A DNA stretch of 64,000 nucleotides from Halorubrum vacuolatum. Its GTDB lineage: Archaea; Halobacteriota; Halobacteria; Halobacteriales; Haloferacaceae. This document shows positions 43,384-52,598 of this stretch, piece by piece. The position numbers were made by a program, and so were the translations under genes. Numbering within the stretch: position 1 is the first letter of the stretch; each line of letters opens with the position of its first letter. The stretch spans positions 17,778-81,777 of the forward strand of contig NZ_FZNQ01000014.1 in assembly GCF_900188065.1 (NCBI RefSeq), read 5' to 3'. Below the pieces are notes generated by a model. The model was not told where the DNA came from and did no database searches. It saw nothing but the letters and a program-made list of their open reading frames with translations.

Positions 43384-45372
43384 ATGGGACAGACAATCAC
43401 GGAACAGATCCTTGACGACCACCTCGTCGAGGGTGAGCTGACGCCCGGCGAGGAGATCGGTATCGAGATCGACCAGGTCCTCACACAGGACACGACGGGG
43501 ACGATGGTCTGGCTCCAGTTCGAGGCGCTGGAGATGGACGAGGTCCAGACCGAACTCGCCGCGCAGTACTGTGACCACCAGACCTACCAGTTCGACTTTA
43601 AAAACACCGACGACCACCGCTTCCTCCGGTCGGCGTCCGGCACCTACGGCGCGTACTTCTCCCGGCCCGGAAACGGCATCTGCCACCAGGTCCACAAGGA
43701 GAACTTCGCGGCCCCCGGCAAGACGCTGCTCGGCTCCGACTCGCACACCCCGACGCCCGGCGGCCTCGGCCAGCTCGCGATCGGCGCGGGTGGCCTCGAC
43801 ATCTCCGTCGCGATGGGCGGTGGCGCCTACTACGTCGAGATGCCCGAGATCGTCAACGTCCGTCTCGAAGGCGAGCTTCCGGAGTGGGCGACGGCGAAGG
43901 ACATCGCGCTGCACCTCCTCGGCGAGCTGACCGTCAAGGGCGGCGTCGGCAAGATCTTCGAGTACACCGGCCCCGGCGCGGACTCCCTCTCGATCCCCGA
44001 GCGGACGACGATCACCAACCTCGGCACCGAACTCGGCGCGACCTCCTCGATCTTCGGCACCGACGAGAAGACGAAGGAGTGGCTCGCGAAACAGGACCGT
44101 GAGGAGGAGTACGTCGAACTCACGCCCGATGAAGACGCCGAGTACGCCGACACGATCACCGTGGACCTCGACGAGCTCGAACCGCTCATCGCGTGTCCGT
44201 CGATGCCCGACAAGGTCGTCCCCGTCCGGGAGGTCGCCGGCACGGACGTCGAGCAGGTCATCATCGGCTCCTGTACGAACGGCGCCTACGAGGACATCCT
44301 CCCCGGCGCGAAGATGCTTGAGGGTCGCGAGGTCGCGAAACACACCGAAATGATCGTCGCGCCCGGCTCCAAGCAGGCGTCCGAGATGCTCGCCCGCGAG
44401 GGCTGGACCGCCGAGATGATGGCGGCCGGCGTCAACTTCTCCGAGGCGACGTGCGGGGCCTGTATCGGCATCGGCCACGTGCCCGCCTCCGACTCCGTCT
44501 CGCTGCGGACGTTCAACCGCAACTTCGAGGGTCGCTCCGGCATCGAGGACGACTCGGTCTACCTCTGTTCGCCCGAGGTCGCCACGGCGGCGGCCATCGC
44601 CGGCGAGATCGTCGACCCACGCGACCTCGCCGACGAGCTCGGCGACCTCGAGGCGCCCGGCCTGGAGATGGGGACGGCCTACTCGCCCGGTATGGGTCGG
44701 AACGACTCCGATATCATCACGCCCGAGGAGGCGATCGACGACGAGCTGATCAAGGGCCCGAACATCGGCGACGTCCCGCTGCGTGGCGCACTGGAGGGCG
44801 ACATCGGCGGTGAGGCGCTCCTCAAGATGGAGGACAACATCACCACCGACCACATCATTCCGGCGACGGCGGACATCCTGAAGTTCCGCTCGAACATCGA
44901 CAAGCTCTCGGAGTTCACCCTCTCGCGTGTCGACGACACCTTCGCCGAGCGCGCCCGGGCCGCCGACGGCGGCGTCCTCGTGGCCGCAGAGAACTACGGG
45001 CAGGGCTCCTCGCGTGAACACGCCGCGCTCTGTCCGATGTACCTCGGCATCGAGGCGGTCTTCGCACAGAGCTTCGCCCGCATCCACAAGGCGAACCTGT
45101 TCAACTTCGGGATCGTCCCGCTCGCGATCGACGCCGAGACCTACGACCGGATCGAGGAGGGTGACGACCTCCAGATCGCCGAGGACGTCGGCACGGCCGT
45201 CACGAGCGGTGTCGAGGAGTTCACCGTCAGCGTGAACGACGGCGAGTGGGAGTTCACCGCGGACCTCGATGCCTCCGACCGCGAGCGCGAGATCCTCGCC
45301 TCCGGCGGCAAGCTCTCGTGGGTCAAAGCACAGCACGACGACGGCTCGGACGCGGCACCCGCGGACGACTGA
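43384..45372 (+). CDS. acn: Aconitate hydratase
   Basis: A 662-residue 4Fe-4S aconitase of the TCA cycle, isomerising citrate and isocitrate. Cluster Cys residues are in IGSCTNGAYEDI and the paired ATCGACIGIGH. The swivelling C-terminal domain contains ENYGQGSSREHAALCPMYLGIEAVFAQSFARIHKANLFNFGIVPL. The size lies between IPM isomerase-like and AcnA proteins, a form usual in haloarchaea. A TATA box and a strong T-rich end (45401-45413) mark a monocistronic unit. Confidence 0.94.
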   Translation: MGQTITEQILDDHLVEGELTPGEEIGIEIDQVLTQDTTGTMVWLQFEALEMDEVQTELAAQYCDHQTYQFDFKNTDDHRFLRSASGTYGAYFSRPGNGICHQVHKENFAAPGKTLLGSDSHTPTPGGLGQLAIGAGGLDISVAMGGGAYYVEMPEIVNVRLEGELPEWATAKDIALHLLGELTVKGGVGKIFEYTGPGADSLSIPERTTITNLGTELGATSSIFGTDEKTKEWLAKQDREEEYVELTPDEDAEYADTITVDLDELEPLIACPSMPDKVVPVREVAGTDVEQVIIGSCTNGAYEDILPGAKMLEGREVAKHTEMIVAPGSKQASEMLAREGWTAEMMAAGVNFSEATCGACIGIGHVPASDSVSLRTFNRNFEGRSGIEDDSVYLCSPEVATAAAIAGEIVDPRDLADELGDLEAPGLEMGTAYSPGMGRNDSDIITPEEAIDDELIKGPNIGDVPLRGALEGDIGGEALLKMEDNITTDHIIPATADILKFRSNIDKLSEFTLSRVDDTFAERARAADGGVLVAAENYGQGSSREHAALCPMYLGIEAVFAQSFARIHKANLFNFGIVPLAIDAETYDRIEEGDDLQIAEDVGTAVTSGVEEFTVSVNDGEWEFTADLDASDREREILASGGKLSWVKAQHDDGSDAAPADD

Positions 45373-45400
45373 GTTCGCTCGAAGCGGTCCGAACCATCCG

Positions 45401-45413
45401 GTTTTCTTTTATT
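45401..45413 (+). terminator. T-rich terminator after aconitase
   Basis: GTTTTCTTTTATT follows the aconitase stop by 28 nt, consistent with oligo-U termination. Confidence 0.5.
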
Positions 45414-45515
45414 TCACGGGGGACGCGAGCGTCAGCGCTCCCGACGCGGAAGCGCGGTCGCCGTCGCTCTCGATCGGTCAGCGGGACCCGGTTATCACCG
45501 GTCGGCAGATCCGGT

Positions 45516-45857
45516 TCAGTCGTCGTCGCGATAGATGTCGATCTCGGTCGCCGACCCGTTATGCAGGATGCGGAAGCCGTCGGCGGTCGTGATCACGCCA
45601 CGCGTGCTGTCCGCGGCCTCGCCGTAGGGGGTGTCCTCCCCGTCGCTACGCGCGTAGGCGCTTTGATAGGGGGAGCGATACGGCGAGGGGTCGATGGGTT
45701 CCTCGAACCCCTCCGGCGGGAGATAGATCCGCTCGCCGGCGTCGGCGGAGCGAACGATAACCGCGAGATCACGCGTTCCCGCCACGTCGATCACCGTCCG
45801 GTCGCCCGTGATCCGGGTGTCGATATCGATGTCGGTCCCGATGTCGCTGTCGGCCAT
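45516..45857 (-). CDS. Conserved haloarchaeal hypothetical protein
   Basis: A 113-residue acidic, beta-rich protein (TRITGDRTVIDVAGTRDLAVIVRSADAGERIYLPPEGFEEP) with many Tyr/Ser/Pro in the middle (SPYRSPYQSAY). No signal peptide, membrane segment or Cys. I recognise the YLPPE-type sequence as recurring in haloarchaeal genomes but know no function. The ATG at 45857 is used because the sequence before it reads as low-complexity Pro-rich intergenic DNA. Confidence 0.65.
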   Translation of the reverse strand: MADSDIGTDIDIDTRITGDRTVIDVAGTRDLAVIVRSADAGERIYLPPEGFEEPIDPSPYRSPYQSAYARSDGEDTPYGEAADSTRGVITTADGFRILHNGSATEIDIYRDDD

Positions 45858-46017
45858 GCACCCCTCTGTGTGCGGCGGTGGCTTAGGTGTGACGACGGCT
45901 GCGAGATTCGACGGCGGGACGGTCGGCACCGATCGGACGGGGATGTGGGGCGGGGACGAACCGCTACACACTCACCCGTCGTGACCAGCGCGAGATCGAC
46001 TGCCATGACAAGCGCCT

Positions 46018-46173
46018 CTATGGCTTTTCACTGTGGGAGTAATACGTGTCCACCGTATCCGTAGGAATCTCCTGCCACGTCGTCTTGTACGAGACGAACG
46101 TCTCGAACTTGTGGAACGGTAGTTTGTGCAACCGACGGTTCATATTCGGCCCGTGCTTGATGTCGATGACGAT
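46018..46173 (-). pseudogene. TnpB fragment (IS1341-type remnant)
   Basis: The minus strand reads DIKHGPN-MNRRLHKLPFHKFETFVSYKTTWQEIPTDTVDTYY and then stops (TAG, 46018-46020). This matches the stretch of IS1341 TnpB proteins just before the zinc ribbon (NxRLHxLPFHKFxxxVxYKTTWxGIPTDxVDP). The catalytic residues and zinc finger are missing, and frame is lost upstream. It differs from the corresponding part of the intact TnpB here, so it derives from another element. The rest of the 333-nt gap (45858-46191) shows nothing else. Confidence 0.75.
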
Positions 46174-46191
46174 ACTTCACCAGTCGAGACG

Positions 46192-47364
46192 TCACTCCGA
46201 GGCGTCAGTTCCCTCATCGACGGGTTCAGCTGATTCGTCGAAGTCGACGGGGGTCTCCATCTCCTCCGATGCGTGGTCGAAGTCGATGGGGTCCTTCATT
46301 TTTTCTGGTGAGTATACATAGTGAACGGTCTCATCAAGCACGTAGAATCCCTCCCGGTCCTCGTCCTCGAGGACACGTTGGTTTGTATCGATCGCGATGT
46401 CCACGAGGTCTTTGAGCGATTCAACGGGAATTGGGGTCGTCGCCAGCGCCTCCGCCGGGATCGATACGGTACTGATCCAGTCCTCCACCCCGTCTCGTTC
46501 GGATCCGTCTAGCATATCCAATTCATCTGCCGTCGGTGTCAGCCGACCAGTCCGATCCAGTCCGAAAAGACTGACCATCCCGGCCATCGATACGAAGAGG
46601 AGCCCGACCGGCCCGTACGTCCGTACCGGTCCGTGGACGCCCTCGGACTCGATGATCTCCGTCCGCTCGTGGAGTTCCCGTACACCCCCATCGGCTTGGA
46701 CGGTGAATGATCCGCTGCTCGGCTCGACAAGAATCGACTCGACGTGGTTGGTGCGGACGGGTTCACCGTTCACCGTGCCAACGACCGACGTATCGAAGAG
46801 GACCCGGATCTCCGTGGTTCCAAGCGTGGCTCCGAGACTTTCCTCCGTCCGGTCGAGTTCCTCGACCACTTCGCTCACGTTCAGATCCGTCCTCGTTGTT
46901 GCCGTTTCCCCGGGGGCAAGTCCCTCCACACGTGAGTGATCGACGATATCGGAGCGTTGCCAATAGACGTTCCCCCCGGAATCGACGGAGCGTAGCCGAA
47001 CGGTCACGTCAGTTTCGACAGTTAGGTTTCCCTCGTCGCTCGCGACGTAACTGTAGTCGTGCTGTGCCTCTAGTATCGGAGACACTCGCGAGAAGTACAC
47101 GGCACGGTTGGGAAGCGTCTGGCCTTGCTCGAACACGAGATTCGGTTCCGTTACTCGGGCTTGATGGCTAAGTCTCGTTTCTTCTGACCACGCTGCAATG
47201 ACGACCTCGTCACGTTCGATCGGCGGGTTTGTATGCGTGTGATAGGTGGCGGCCACGGCAGCACCGCTCAGCAGAAGGAGCACGATGACGACCGCGATCA
47301 GCCAACTGCTCACCAGTTGTTTCGCTCGGATTATCCGCTCGGGTCCTTTTGTATCTTTTTTCAT
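46192..47364 (-). CDS. DUF5305-like membrane protein
   Basis: A 390-residue protein with an N-terminal membrane helix (WLIAVVIVLLLLSGAAVAATY, about 21-41), a large extracytoplasmic beta-rich domain (about 45-240), a second helix (VGLLFVSMAGMVSLFGL, about 255) and an acidic cytoplasmic tail of about 110 residues. This layout fits the haloarchaeal DUF5305 family, whose members often neighbour a signal peptidase. It starts 19 nt after the signal peptidase stop on the same strand, so the two form an operon. Function unknown; a role with secreted fibre proteins is inferred. Confidence 0.78.
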   Translation of the reverse strand: MKKDTKGPERIIRAKQLVSSWLIAVVIVLLLLSGAAVAATYHTHTNPPIERDEVVIAAWSEETRLSHQARVTEPNLVFEQGQTLPNRAVYFSRVSPILEAQHDYSYVASDEGNLTVETDVTVRLRSVDSGGNVYWQRSDIVDHSRVEGLAPGETATTRTDLNVSEVVEELDRTEESLGATLGTTEIRVLFDTSVVGTVNGEPVRTNHVESILVEPSSGSFTVQADGGVRELHERTEIIESEGVHGPVRTYGPVGLLFVSMAGMVSLFGLDRTGRLTPTADELDMLDGSERDGVEDWISTVSIPAEALATTPIPVESLKDLVDIAIDTNQRVLEDEDREGFYVLDETVHYVYSPEKMKDPIDFDHASEEMETPVDFDESAEPVDEGTDASE

Positions 47365-47383
47365 ATGTATCTATTATATTTTG

Positions 47384-48556
47384 TTACCGTGGACGCGCCG
47401 GCGGTGTTCGCACTCGGATGGATGGCGTCGCCTGCTCCCGGCTCAGTTGCCAGATGAGTAGGACCACGCCGATCAGGAGCGCATTGATCACGGCATAAGG
47501 TAACCACGGATGGAGCTGGTACAGCGCGTCCATCATGGCCGCTGGAAGGACAGCGAAGTAGCGGTGTTCGGTCTTTGAACGGAGGAAGTACCCGGTCTCA
47601 TCGGGTGCGTGTAAGGTCACGGTCACGGTCGCGGTCTCGTTGGCTGCCAGTCGGAGGTGGGCCGGCTCGATGTCGATCCCGTCGCTCCGTGATTCGAAAT
47701 ACGAGATCGTCGGGACAAGGCCCCCGTTATAAATAGTCGCCTCGTATGAATCGGATCCGCCGACCGGAACGATCGTCGGGTTCGACGAATCCCCCTGCGA
47801 GCTGACGATCCCGATCGTTTCGGTCCCAGCGGGGCCGGTCATGCCGATCATTGCACCGAAACAGAGAACGACGATGCTCCCGACGAGAATCCATCGCGTG
47901 TCGAATCCCCCATCTTGACCGGGTCGCTCCGTCCTCCGGCTGCGGTCACGAACCGACTCCCCCGAAGCGGTCGGCGAGTCGATGAAGTGAGCCGCCAACA
48001 GCGTGAGAATACCGGCCACAAAGAGCATCGGAGTCAACCGATCTGTGTCGGGAACTGCAATGCCGATTCGACTGAGCATGTTCAGCGCCCCTTCGAGACC
48101 GGCGCCGAGTGTGGCTGCGGCGGTACCGAGGTGGGGAATTCGAACGGTGGTTCCATCGATAGTGAGCGCCGTCGCCACGATCTGTCCGTCCGTCACGAGG
48201 GGTTCTCCGGAGCTCTGATCGGAGACGAAGTTCGCATCTCCTTGCGTGACATATCCACCCGGTCGCACGTCGATGATGCGATGGGTCGTGAGTTCGCCGC
48301 CGTGTAGCCGTTCGGCGCGGAACACCACGACGTCGCCGACGGCCGGATCGCTTGCGATGGCCGACGGCACGGCGATGAAGCCGTCCCCAGTTTCGAGCGT
48401 CGGGGCCATGCTTCCGGATGTGACGTACGCGAACAGAACGGGTATTTCGAGCGCCTGTCCGATCAGGAGCGCTATCAGCACGACGGCTATCACGCCGTAT
48501 GCGACGTACTGAACCGTTCGTTTCGCCGCTCTGGGCGAGTCGTTGTTTCCGACCAC
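47384..48556 (-). CDS. Signal peptidase I, archaeal/ER (SipW-like) type
   Basis: A 390-residue membrane protease. After an N-terminal helix (VAYGVIAVVLIALLIGQAL), the catalytic box SGSMAPTLETGDG carries Ser49 and TTHRIID carries His92, the Ser-His type of SipW and SEC11; TQGDANF follows. Residues about 195-390 add several membrane segments and an extracellular beta domain with YNGGLVPTISYF. The start is probably GTG 48556 (MVGNNDSPRAAKR), near a TATA at 48572-48579, though spacing of about 20 nt is short. It is co-transcribed with the DUF5305 gene. Confidence 0.85.
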   Translation of the reverse strand: MVGNNDSPRAAKRTVQYVAYGVIAVVLIALLIGQALEIPVLFAYVTSGSMAPTLETGDGFIAVPSAIASDPAVGDVVVFRAERLHGGELTTHRIIDVRPGGYVTQGDANFVSDQSSGEPLVTDGQIVATALTIDGTTVRIPHLGTAAATLGAGLEGALNMLSRIGIAVPDTDRLTPMLFVAGILTLLAAHFIDSPTASGESVRDRSRRTERPGQDGGFDTRWILVGSIVVLCFGAMIGMTGPAGTETIGIVSSQGDSSNPTIVPVGGSDSYEATIYNGGLVPTISYFESRSDGIDIEPAHLRLAANETATVTVTLHAPDETGYFLRSKTEHRYFAVLPAAMMDALYQLHPWLPYAVINALLIGVVLLIWQLSREQATPSIRVRTPPARPR

Positions 48557-48571
48557 GGGTGGATAAGGACG

Positions 48572-48579
48572 AGTATATG
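48572..48579 (-). promoter_or_regulatory. TATA-like box near the signal peptidase start
   Basis: Minus-strand CATATACT is about 20 nt upstream of the GTG at 48556. The spacing is shorter than usual, so the exact start of transcription and translation stays open. Confidence 0.4.
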
Positions 48580-48670
48580 CTTTGTTACGCAGGCCGTACC
48601 TCAGGGAAGGGTTACCACAGTTCACCGGTATGGGTGCCGTAACTATGTCGTCACACAGCGAGAGGACAGC

Positions 48671-49495
48671 ATGAACGGTATTCGAATCGAACCCGTCGGC
48701 GTGATTCAGAAACTGCATCAATCCGAGTACACCGGCGAGAATCGATGTCGCGTCTGTACGGTCCTCAACGCGTGTCTCGCGATCCTGATCGCCGTCGGTG
48801 TCGGGGTCGTCTCCATCCCGGCGGCCGTGATCGTGCTCGTGTTCTCCGCAGGGGTCATCGCCCTTCGCGGGTATCTGATCCCGGGTACGCCGACGCTCGT
48901 TACGTATCTCCCCGAGTCAGTCCACGATGCGATCGGAGCTGAGCACGATATCACACGTTCTTCCGGGGTACAGAGCGATGCGGAGGAACCGATCGATATC
49001 GAAACGATCCTGCTGTCCGCGAACGTCGTCATCGACTGCCCGGAGGAAGACGACCTCTGTCTCACCGACGCGTATCGGGCGGCATGGGACCTGGAGATCG
49101 GAAAACTGGACGATGAGGCCGTTCGAAATCGATTGGCCACGACGCTCGCCGTCGACGGCGACGAAATCGAACTTGAGGCCGACGACGATGGGCTGTTCGT
49201 CCGGATCGAGGGCGTCCGTGCGGGCGGGTGGCCCTCACGCCCGGCGTTCCTCGCGGATCTCACGAGTCAGGCGCTGCTGGAAACGTGGGTGCCCGACTGG
49301 GAGTCGTTGCCGCCGCGGGACCGGACGCGCCTGCTCGCTGCGCTCCGAACCTTCGTCGATCGCTGTCCCGACTGCGGCGGCGACGTCGTGGCGGAGACCA
49401 CGGTTACGCGGTCCTGCTGTCGCGGCAATGTCACGTCGGTGACCACCGCCTGTGCCGACTGTAATTCGACGATCTTCGAAGGGATGGAGCGGTAG
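48671..49495 (+). CDS. Haloarchaeal membrane protein with C-terminal Cys-rich (zinc-ribbon-like) domain
   Basis: A 274-residue protein. The N-terminal part has a TGENRCRVCTVLN motif and two adjacent membrane helices (ACLAILIAVGVGVVSIPAAVIVLVFSAGVIAL). A soluble region with alternating charged helices follows. The C-terminus holds CPDCGGDVV, a CC pair (SCCRG) and CADCNSTIF, a probable zinc ribbon. It is transcribed divergently from the signal peptidase and lies between two groups of export-related genes. No function is known. Confidence 0.7.
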   Translation: MNGIRIEPVGVIQKLHQSEYTGENRCRVCTVLNACLAILIAVGVGVVSIPAAVIVLVFSAGVIALRGYLIPGTPTLVTYLPESVHDAIGAEHDITRSSGVQSDAEEPIDIETILLSANVVIDCPEEDDLCLTDAYRAAWDLEIGKLDDEAVRNRLATTLAVDGDEIELEADDDGLFVRIEGVRAGGWPSRPAFLADLTSQALLETWVPDWESLPPRDRTRLLAALRTFVDRCPDCGGDVVAETTVTRSCCRGNVTSVTTACADCNSTIFEGMER

Positions 49496-49578
49496 GCCAC
49501 TCGTCGGCGATCGACAAGCAAGCAAAACAAGTTCTGATCCGTTAGCTGTTTATAAAAGCGGAGGCCGGGGAGGTTCGA

Positions 49579-50571
49579 CTATTCGTCGAACTTCACGCAG
49601 GCGATCCAGCCGTTTTCCTCGGCGGCCTGACTCATGTCCGGGAAGTCACCACCGTCGATGTCTTCATCCGGTTCGCCATCCGGAATGTTCGTCACTTCCA
49701 CGACGAGCAGGTCGTCGTTCACATCCTCCGGGGCGGCAGATGGGACAAGCGCAACCGAGCCGACGTGCTCGTACCAATCTTCGAGATCTTCGAAGCCGTT
49801 CGCGTCCTTGTACGCACCCCACGTCCGTGACCCAGCGGGTGCGCCGTTCGCGCAGGCCCAGAACACGAGTCCAGCCGTTGGAACGCTCGCGTCCGCAACG
49901 CGACCCTGGTCACTGTTTGCATCGATCTCGAGTGCCGATCGCCAGTCGCCGGGTTCGTTCGCGACCGCGAGATCGTAGCTCGCCGGCGCGCCGCCGGTGT
50001 TGGTGATCCGGAATCGGGTCCCAGTGCGACGGAAGTTGTCCCCCTCGTCCGCGTAGGTCGTGCACTCGTATCGGGCCGTCAACTCGGGACAGGCCGTTTC
50101 ATCGACAGGGGAGCCGCAGAAGGTGACGTTGCTGATCGCGGCCTGCCGGCCACCGGGGTTGGTGAGGTCGGAGTCGAATACACCGTCGGGATCGTCGTCG
50201 GTGTCGGTGTCCCGGCCTCCGAAGGCACAAACCTGCTCGATCTCGTAGCCCGGCGACTCGTAGTAGATCGTCACCGGCTCGCACGGTTCCTCCTCCTTGC
50301 TGTCCCAGTCGGTGATCTCGATAACGTCCTCGCCCTCCGCGAGCACGAAAGAGCACCCTTCCTCGTCGATCACGAAGTCGTATTTCGCCAGGAACGACGC
50401 CCCCTCCGGACAGGAACACCGCTCGTGTGGGCCGCGACCTCGGCCGTTGTTGCCGCGCGCACTCGCCGGGCCGGCAAGGAGCGCACTCGTCACGCCTGTG
50501 GCGGCGATCCCCTGCAGGATTCGGCGTCTGTTCGCCAGTCCGACCGTCCCATCGTTTACATCTTCGTTCAT
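49579..50571 (-). CDS. Tat-exported protein, shares C-terminal domain with the neighbouring exported protein
   Basis: A 330-residue secreted protein. A twin-arginine motif NRRRILQGIAATG and a hydrophobic stretch end near GPASARG. Residues about 45-160 are Cys-rich (CSCPEGA, GCSFVLAEG, CAFGGRDTDTDDD). Residues 161-330 form a domain beginning CPELTARYECTTY that is about 70% identical by eye to residues 203-374 of the product of 50741-51865. The GDNFRRTGTRFRITN strand suggests a beta sandwich. No membrane anchor is seen. Part of the candidate surface-fibre cluster. Confidence 0.7.
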   Translation of the reverse strand: MNEDVNDGTVGLANRRRILQGIAATGVTSALLAGPASARGNNGRGRGPHERCSCPEGASFLAKYDFVIDEEGCSFVLAEGEDVIEITDWDSKEEEPCEPVTIYYESPGYEIEQVCAFGGRDTDTDDDPDGVFDSDLTNPGGRQAAISNVTFCGSPVDETACPELTARYECTTYADEGDNFRRTGTRFRITNTGGAPASYDLAVANEPGDWRSALEIDANSDQGRVADASVPTAGLVFWACANGAPAGSRTWGAYKDANGFEDLEDWYEHVGSVALVPSAAPEDVNDDLLVVEVTNIPDGEPDEDIDGGDFPDMSQAAEENGWIACVKFDE

Positions 50572-50740
50572 GATTGTTCTGCGACTGTCGATACACTGGG
50601 TGAGATATTCACTACGCACCGCCTAACCGCGGGATAGCTCGATGGGAGTATCGCAAGCGGGGTCCTTATCAGTAGTTGAGAAGACCCAGCCGATCAGCCC
50701 TGTACAAAAATATTCGTCCGGTGAGATGTGGATCGAGCGA

Positions 50741-51865
50741 TCAGTTTTGATCGTCAAACTTCACGCAGGCGATCCAGCCATCGTCTTCCGCTTCCTGACT
50801 CATGTCCGGGAAGTCAGCCGCGTCGATGTCTTCATCCGGTTCGTCATCCGGGATGTTCGTGGCTTCGGCCACGAGCAGGTCGTCGTTGACATCGCTTGGG
50901 GCACCTGATGGCACAAGCGAGACCGAGCCGACTTGCTCGTACCAGTCCTCGAGGTCATCGAATTCGTTTTCCTCCTTGTACTCACCCCACGTCTGTGCCC
51001 CAGCGGGTTCGCCGTTCGCACAGGTCCAGAAGACAAGCGCAGTCGTTGGGACGCTCGCGTCTGCGACAGGCGTGGTACTGCTATTCGCACCGACCGAAAG
51101 CCCACTACGCCAGTCACCAGGTTCGTTCGCAACTGCGAGATCGTAGGTCGTCGCCACAGGTCCGTTGTTGGTCACGCGGAAGCGCGTCCCGGTACGCCGG
51201 AAGTTGTCACCCTCGTCAACGTAGGTCGTGCACTCGTACGCGACCGAAAGGTCAGGGCACGTCTCGGGAACGCAGTCCCCGTCCACATCGGCGATGATGC
51301 GGATCTCGTTGTCCAGCGCGTCGAGCAGTTCGTCACCCTCGACGAGCCCATGTGACCGGGTTAGGATGCCGATACAGACACACTCGCCGACGGCGAGCGG
51401 GAATGCATTCTCTATGCCGACGACGGACACACCGGGTGTGTCGCCGAGATAGAACTCGACGCGGCGTTCGCCGACATCGCCGCCGACTCCTTCGGGTACT
51501 GTTGGCCACGATTCGTCGTCCTCGATGTGGACACAGATCGTCTCCTTGCCCTGATTGCAGATCTGGAAGACGTTGTCGAACTGCGACCGGGAGTTCGAGT
51601 TGATCCCCGATCCGAGCGGCGTGTCGCCGATCGTGGGGTTGTCGGGGTTCATCAACAACTCCATGTGCCCTTTCTCGTCTGGGTGCACGTAGCTCCCGTT
51701 CGGGGTCGGACACTTGTCCAGCCCGAGGTACGCGTCGGGGTCCTCGGCGACCGCGATGGTCACGTTTCGTTGTGACTCCACGCGCGAGAAGGCACCCGTA
51801 CCGAGGAGCGCGCTCCCGCCCACAGAGGCCGACCCGATGCCGACGAGGAAATTTCTTCGTTGCAT
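50741..51865 (-). CDS. Tat-exported DUF1102-like protein with an added C-terminal domain
   Basis: A 374-residue exported protein. The signal (MQRRNFLVGIGSASVGGSALLGTGAFSR) combines a twin arginine with a GTGAFS end similar to SipW-cognate signals. It is followed by the shared RVESQRNVTIAVAEDPDAYLGL mature start of DUF1102-like proteins. Residues about 90-195 form a beta domain with FQICNQGKETICVHI. Residues 203-374 are the domain shared with the product of 49579-50571. It sits 39 nt after the next exported protein gene, so both are likely co-transcribed. Confidence 0.75.
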   Translation of the reverse strand: MQRRNFLVGIGSASVGGSALLGTGAFSRVESQRNVTIAVAEDPDAYLGLDKCPTPNGSYVHPDEKGHMELLMNPDNPTIGDTPLGSGINSNSRSQFDNVFQICNQGKETICVHIEDDESWPTVPEGVGGDVGERRVEFYLGDTPGVSVVGIENAFPLAVGECVCIGILTRSHGLVEGDELLDALDNEIRIIADVDGDCVPETCPDLSVAYECTTYVDEGDNFRRTGTRFRVTNNGPVATTYDLAVANEPGDWRSGLSVGANSSTTPVADASVPTTALVFWTCANGEPAGAQTWGEYKEENEFDDLEDWYEQVGSVSLVPSGAPSDVNDDLLVAEATNIPDDEPDEDIDAADFPDMSQEAEDDGWIACVKFDDQN

Positions 51866-51904
51866 ATTTAGATGCCTCCTTGGTTCATGTTCGAGATTCC
51901 TCTA

Positions 51905-52534
51905 TCAGCTGTTGTTACTCTCCGAGTTGCCGTTCCCAACCGCGCCGGCACCGGGCGAATCAGCAGTGATGACGATCTCGTCGTCGATCAGGTAGTCGTT
52001 CTCCATCGCGTTGACGCTCTTGGTCACGGTCCGAAGGCCGATGTTGTCACACTCGCCGACTTCGAGCAGGACCTCTTCTCCCTCCTCAATGAACACGCGC
52101 GTGCCGTCATCGCGCACGAAGTAGAACGAGATGATCGGTTCGTCGTATCTCTCGTCAGGTGACTCCCAGTTCCCGCTCTCGTCGAATCCGGCCTCGGGGA
52201 GCTGGTAGGAGATCTGGGCGTCCGCTTTGCCCTGATTGCACAGGCGGAACAGGTCGTCGAAGTATGTGAACGAGTCGGAGTTCACACCCTGGCCACCGTT
52301 CGGGTTCTCGCCGATGTCGATGAAGAGATGCCCCTTCTCGTCGAGGTCAACATAGTTCGTGCTGTTGAGCGACTCCTCGATCACGCTCATTCCGAGGTAC
52401 GCGTCCGGGTCCGCCGCGACGGCGATCGTCACGTTCCGCTGCGATTCAACGCGGGTAAACGCGCCCGAGCCGAGGAGTGCGCTTCCGCCGATTGCTGCGC
52501 CGCCAACGCCAACCAGGAAGTTTCGTCGTTGCAT
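51905..52534 (-). CDS. Tat-exported DUF1102-like protein
   Basis: A 209-residue exported protein, the first gene of this minus-strand group. Signal MQRRNFLVGVGGAAIGGSALLGSGAFTR and mature start RVESQRNVTIAVAADPDAYLGM are almost identical to the downstream neighbour. A beta-rich domain follows with FRLCNQGKADAQISYQL and GECDNIGLRTV, ending in a Gly/Asn/Ser tail. It is the size expected for a single-domain fibre subunit of TasA or camelysin type, though identity to those is not shown. A hairpin (TTCCACC/GGTGGAA, 52564-52598) lies in its leader. Confidence 0.78.
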   Translation of the reverse strand: MQRRNFLVGVGGAAIGGSALLGSGAFTRVESQRNVTIAVAADPDAYLGMSVIEESLNSTNYVDLDEKGHLFIDIGENPNGGQGVNSDSFTYFDDLFRLCNQGKADAQISYQLPEAGFDESGNWESPDERYDEPIISFYFVRDDGTRVFIEEGEEVLLEVGECDNIGLRTVTKSVNAMENDYLIDDEIVITADSPGAGAVGNGNSESNNS

Positions 52535-52563
52535 GGTTTTTCACCCGCATTCCGTGTGAGCTG

Positions 52564-52598
52564 TTCCACCGGAACCGATCACCCCGCTGAGGGTGGAA
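52564..52598 (-). promoter_or_regulatory. Inverted repeat in the leader of the DUF1102-like operon
   Basis: TTCCACC (52564-52570) pairs with GGTGGAA (52592-52598) across 21 nt. A TATA-like minus-strand element near 52633 would place it inside the 5' leader. The whole 520-nt divergent region 52535-53054 holds no gene that I can support. Confidence 0.35.

Noticed and set aside
43276..45336. Very long open reading frame (686 codons) on the minus strand opposite aconitase
   Set aside because: High-GC codon bias produces open antisense frames. The plus strand encodes a complete aconitase, and the antisense product is a Val/Gly/Arg/Asp-rich string without known motifs.
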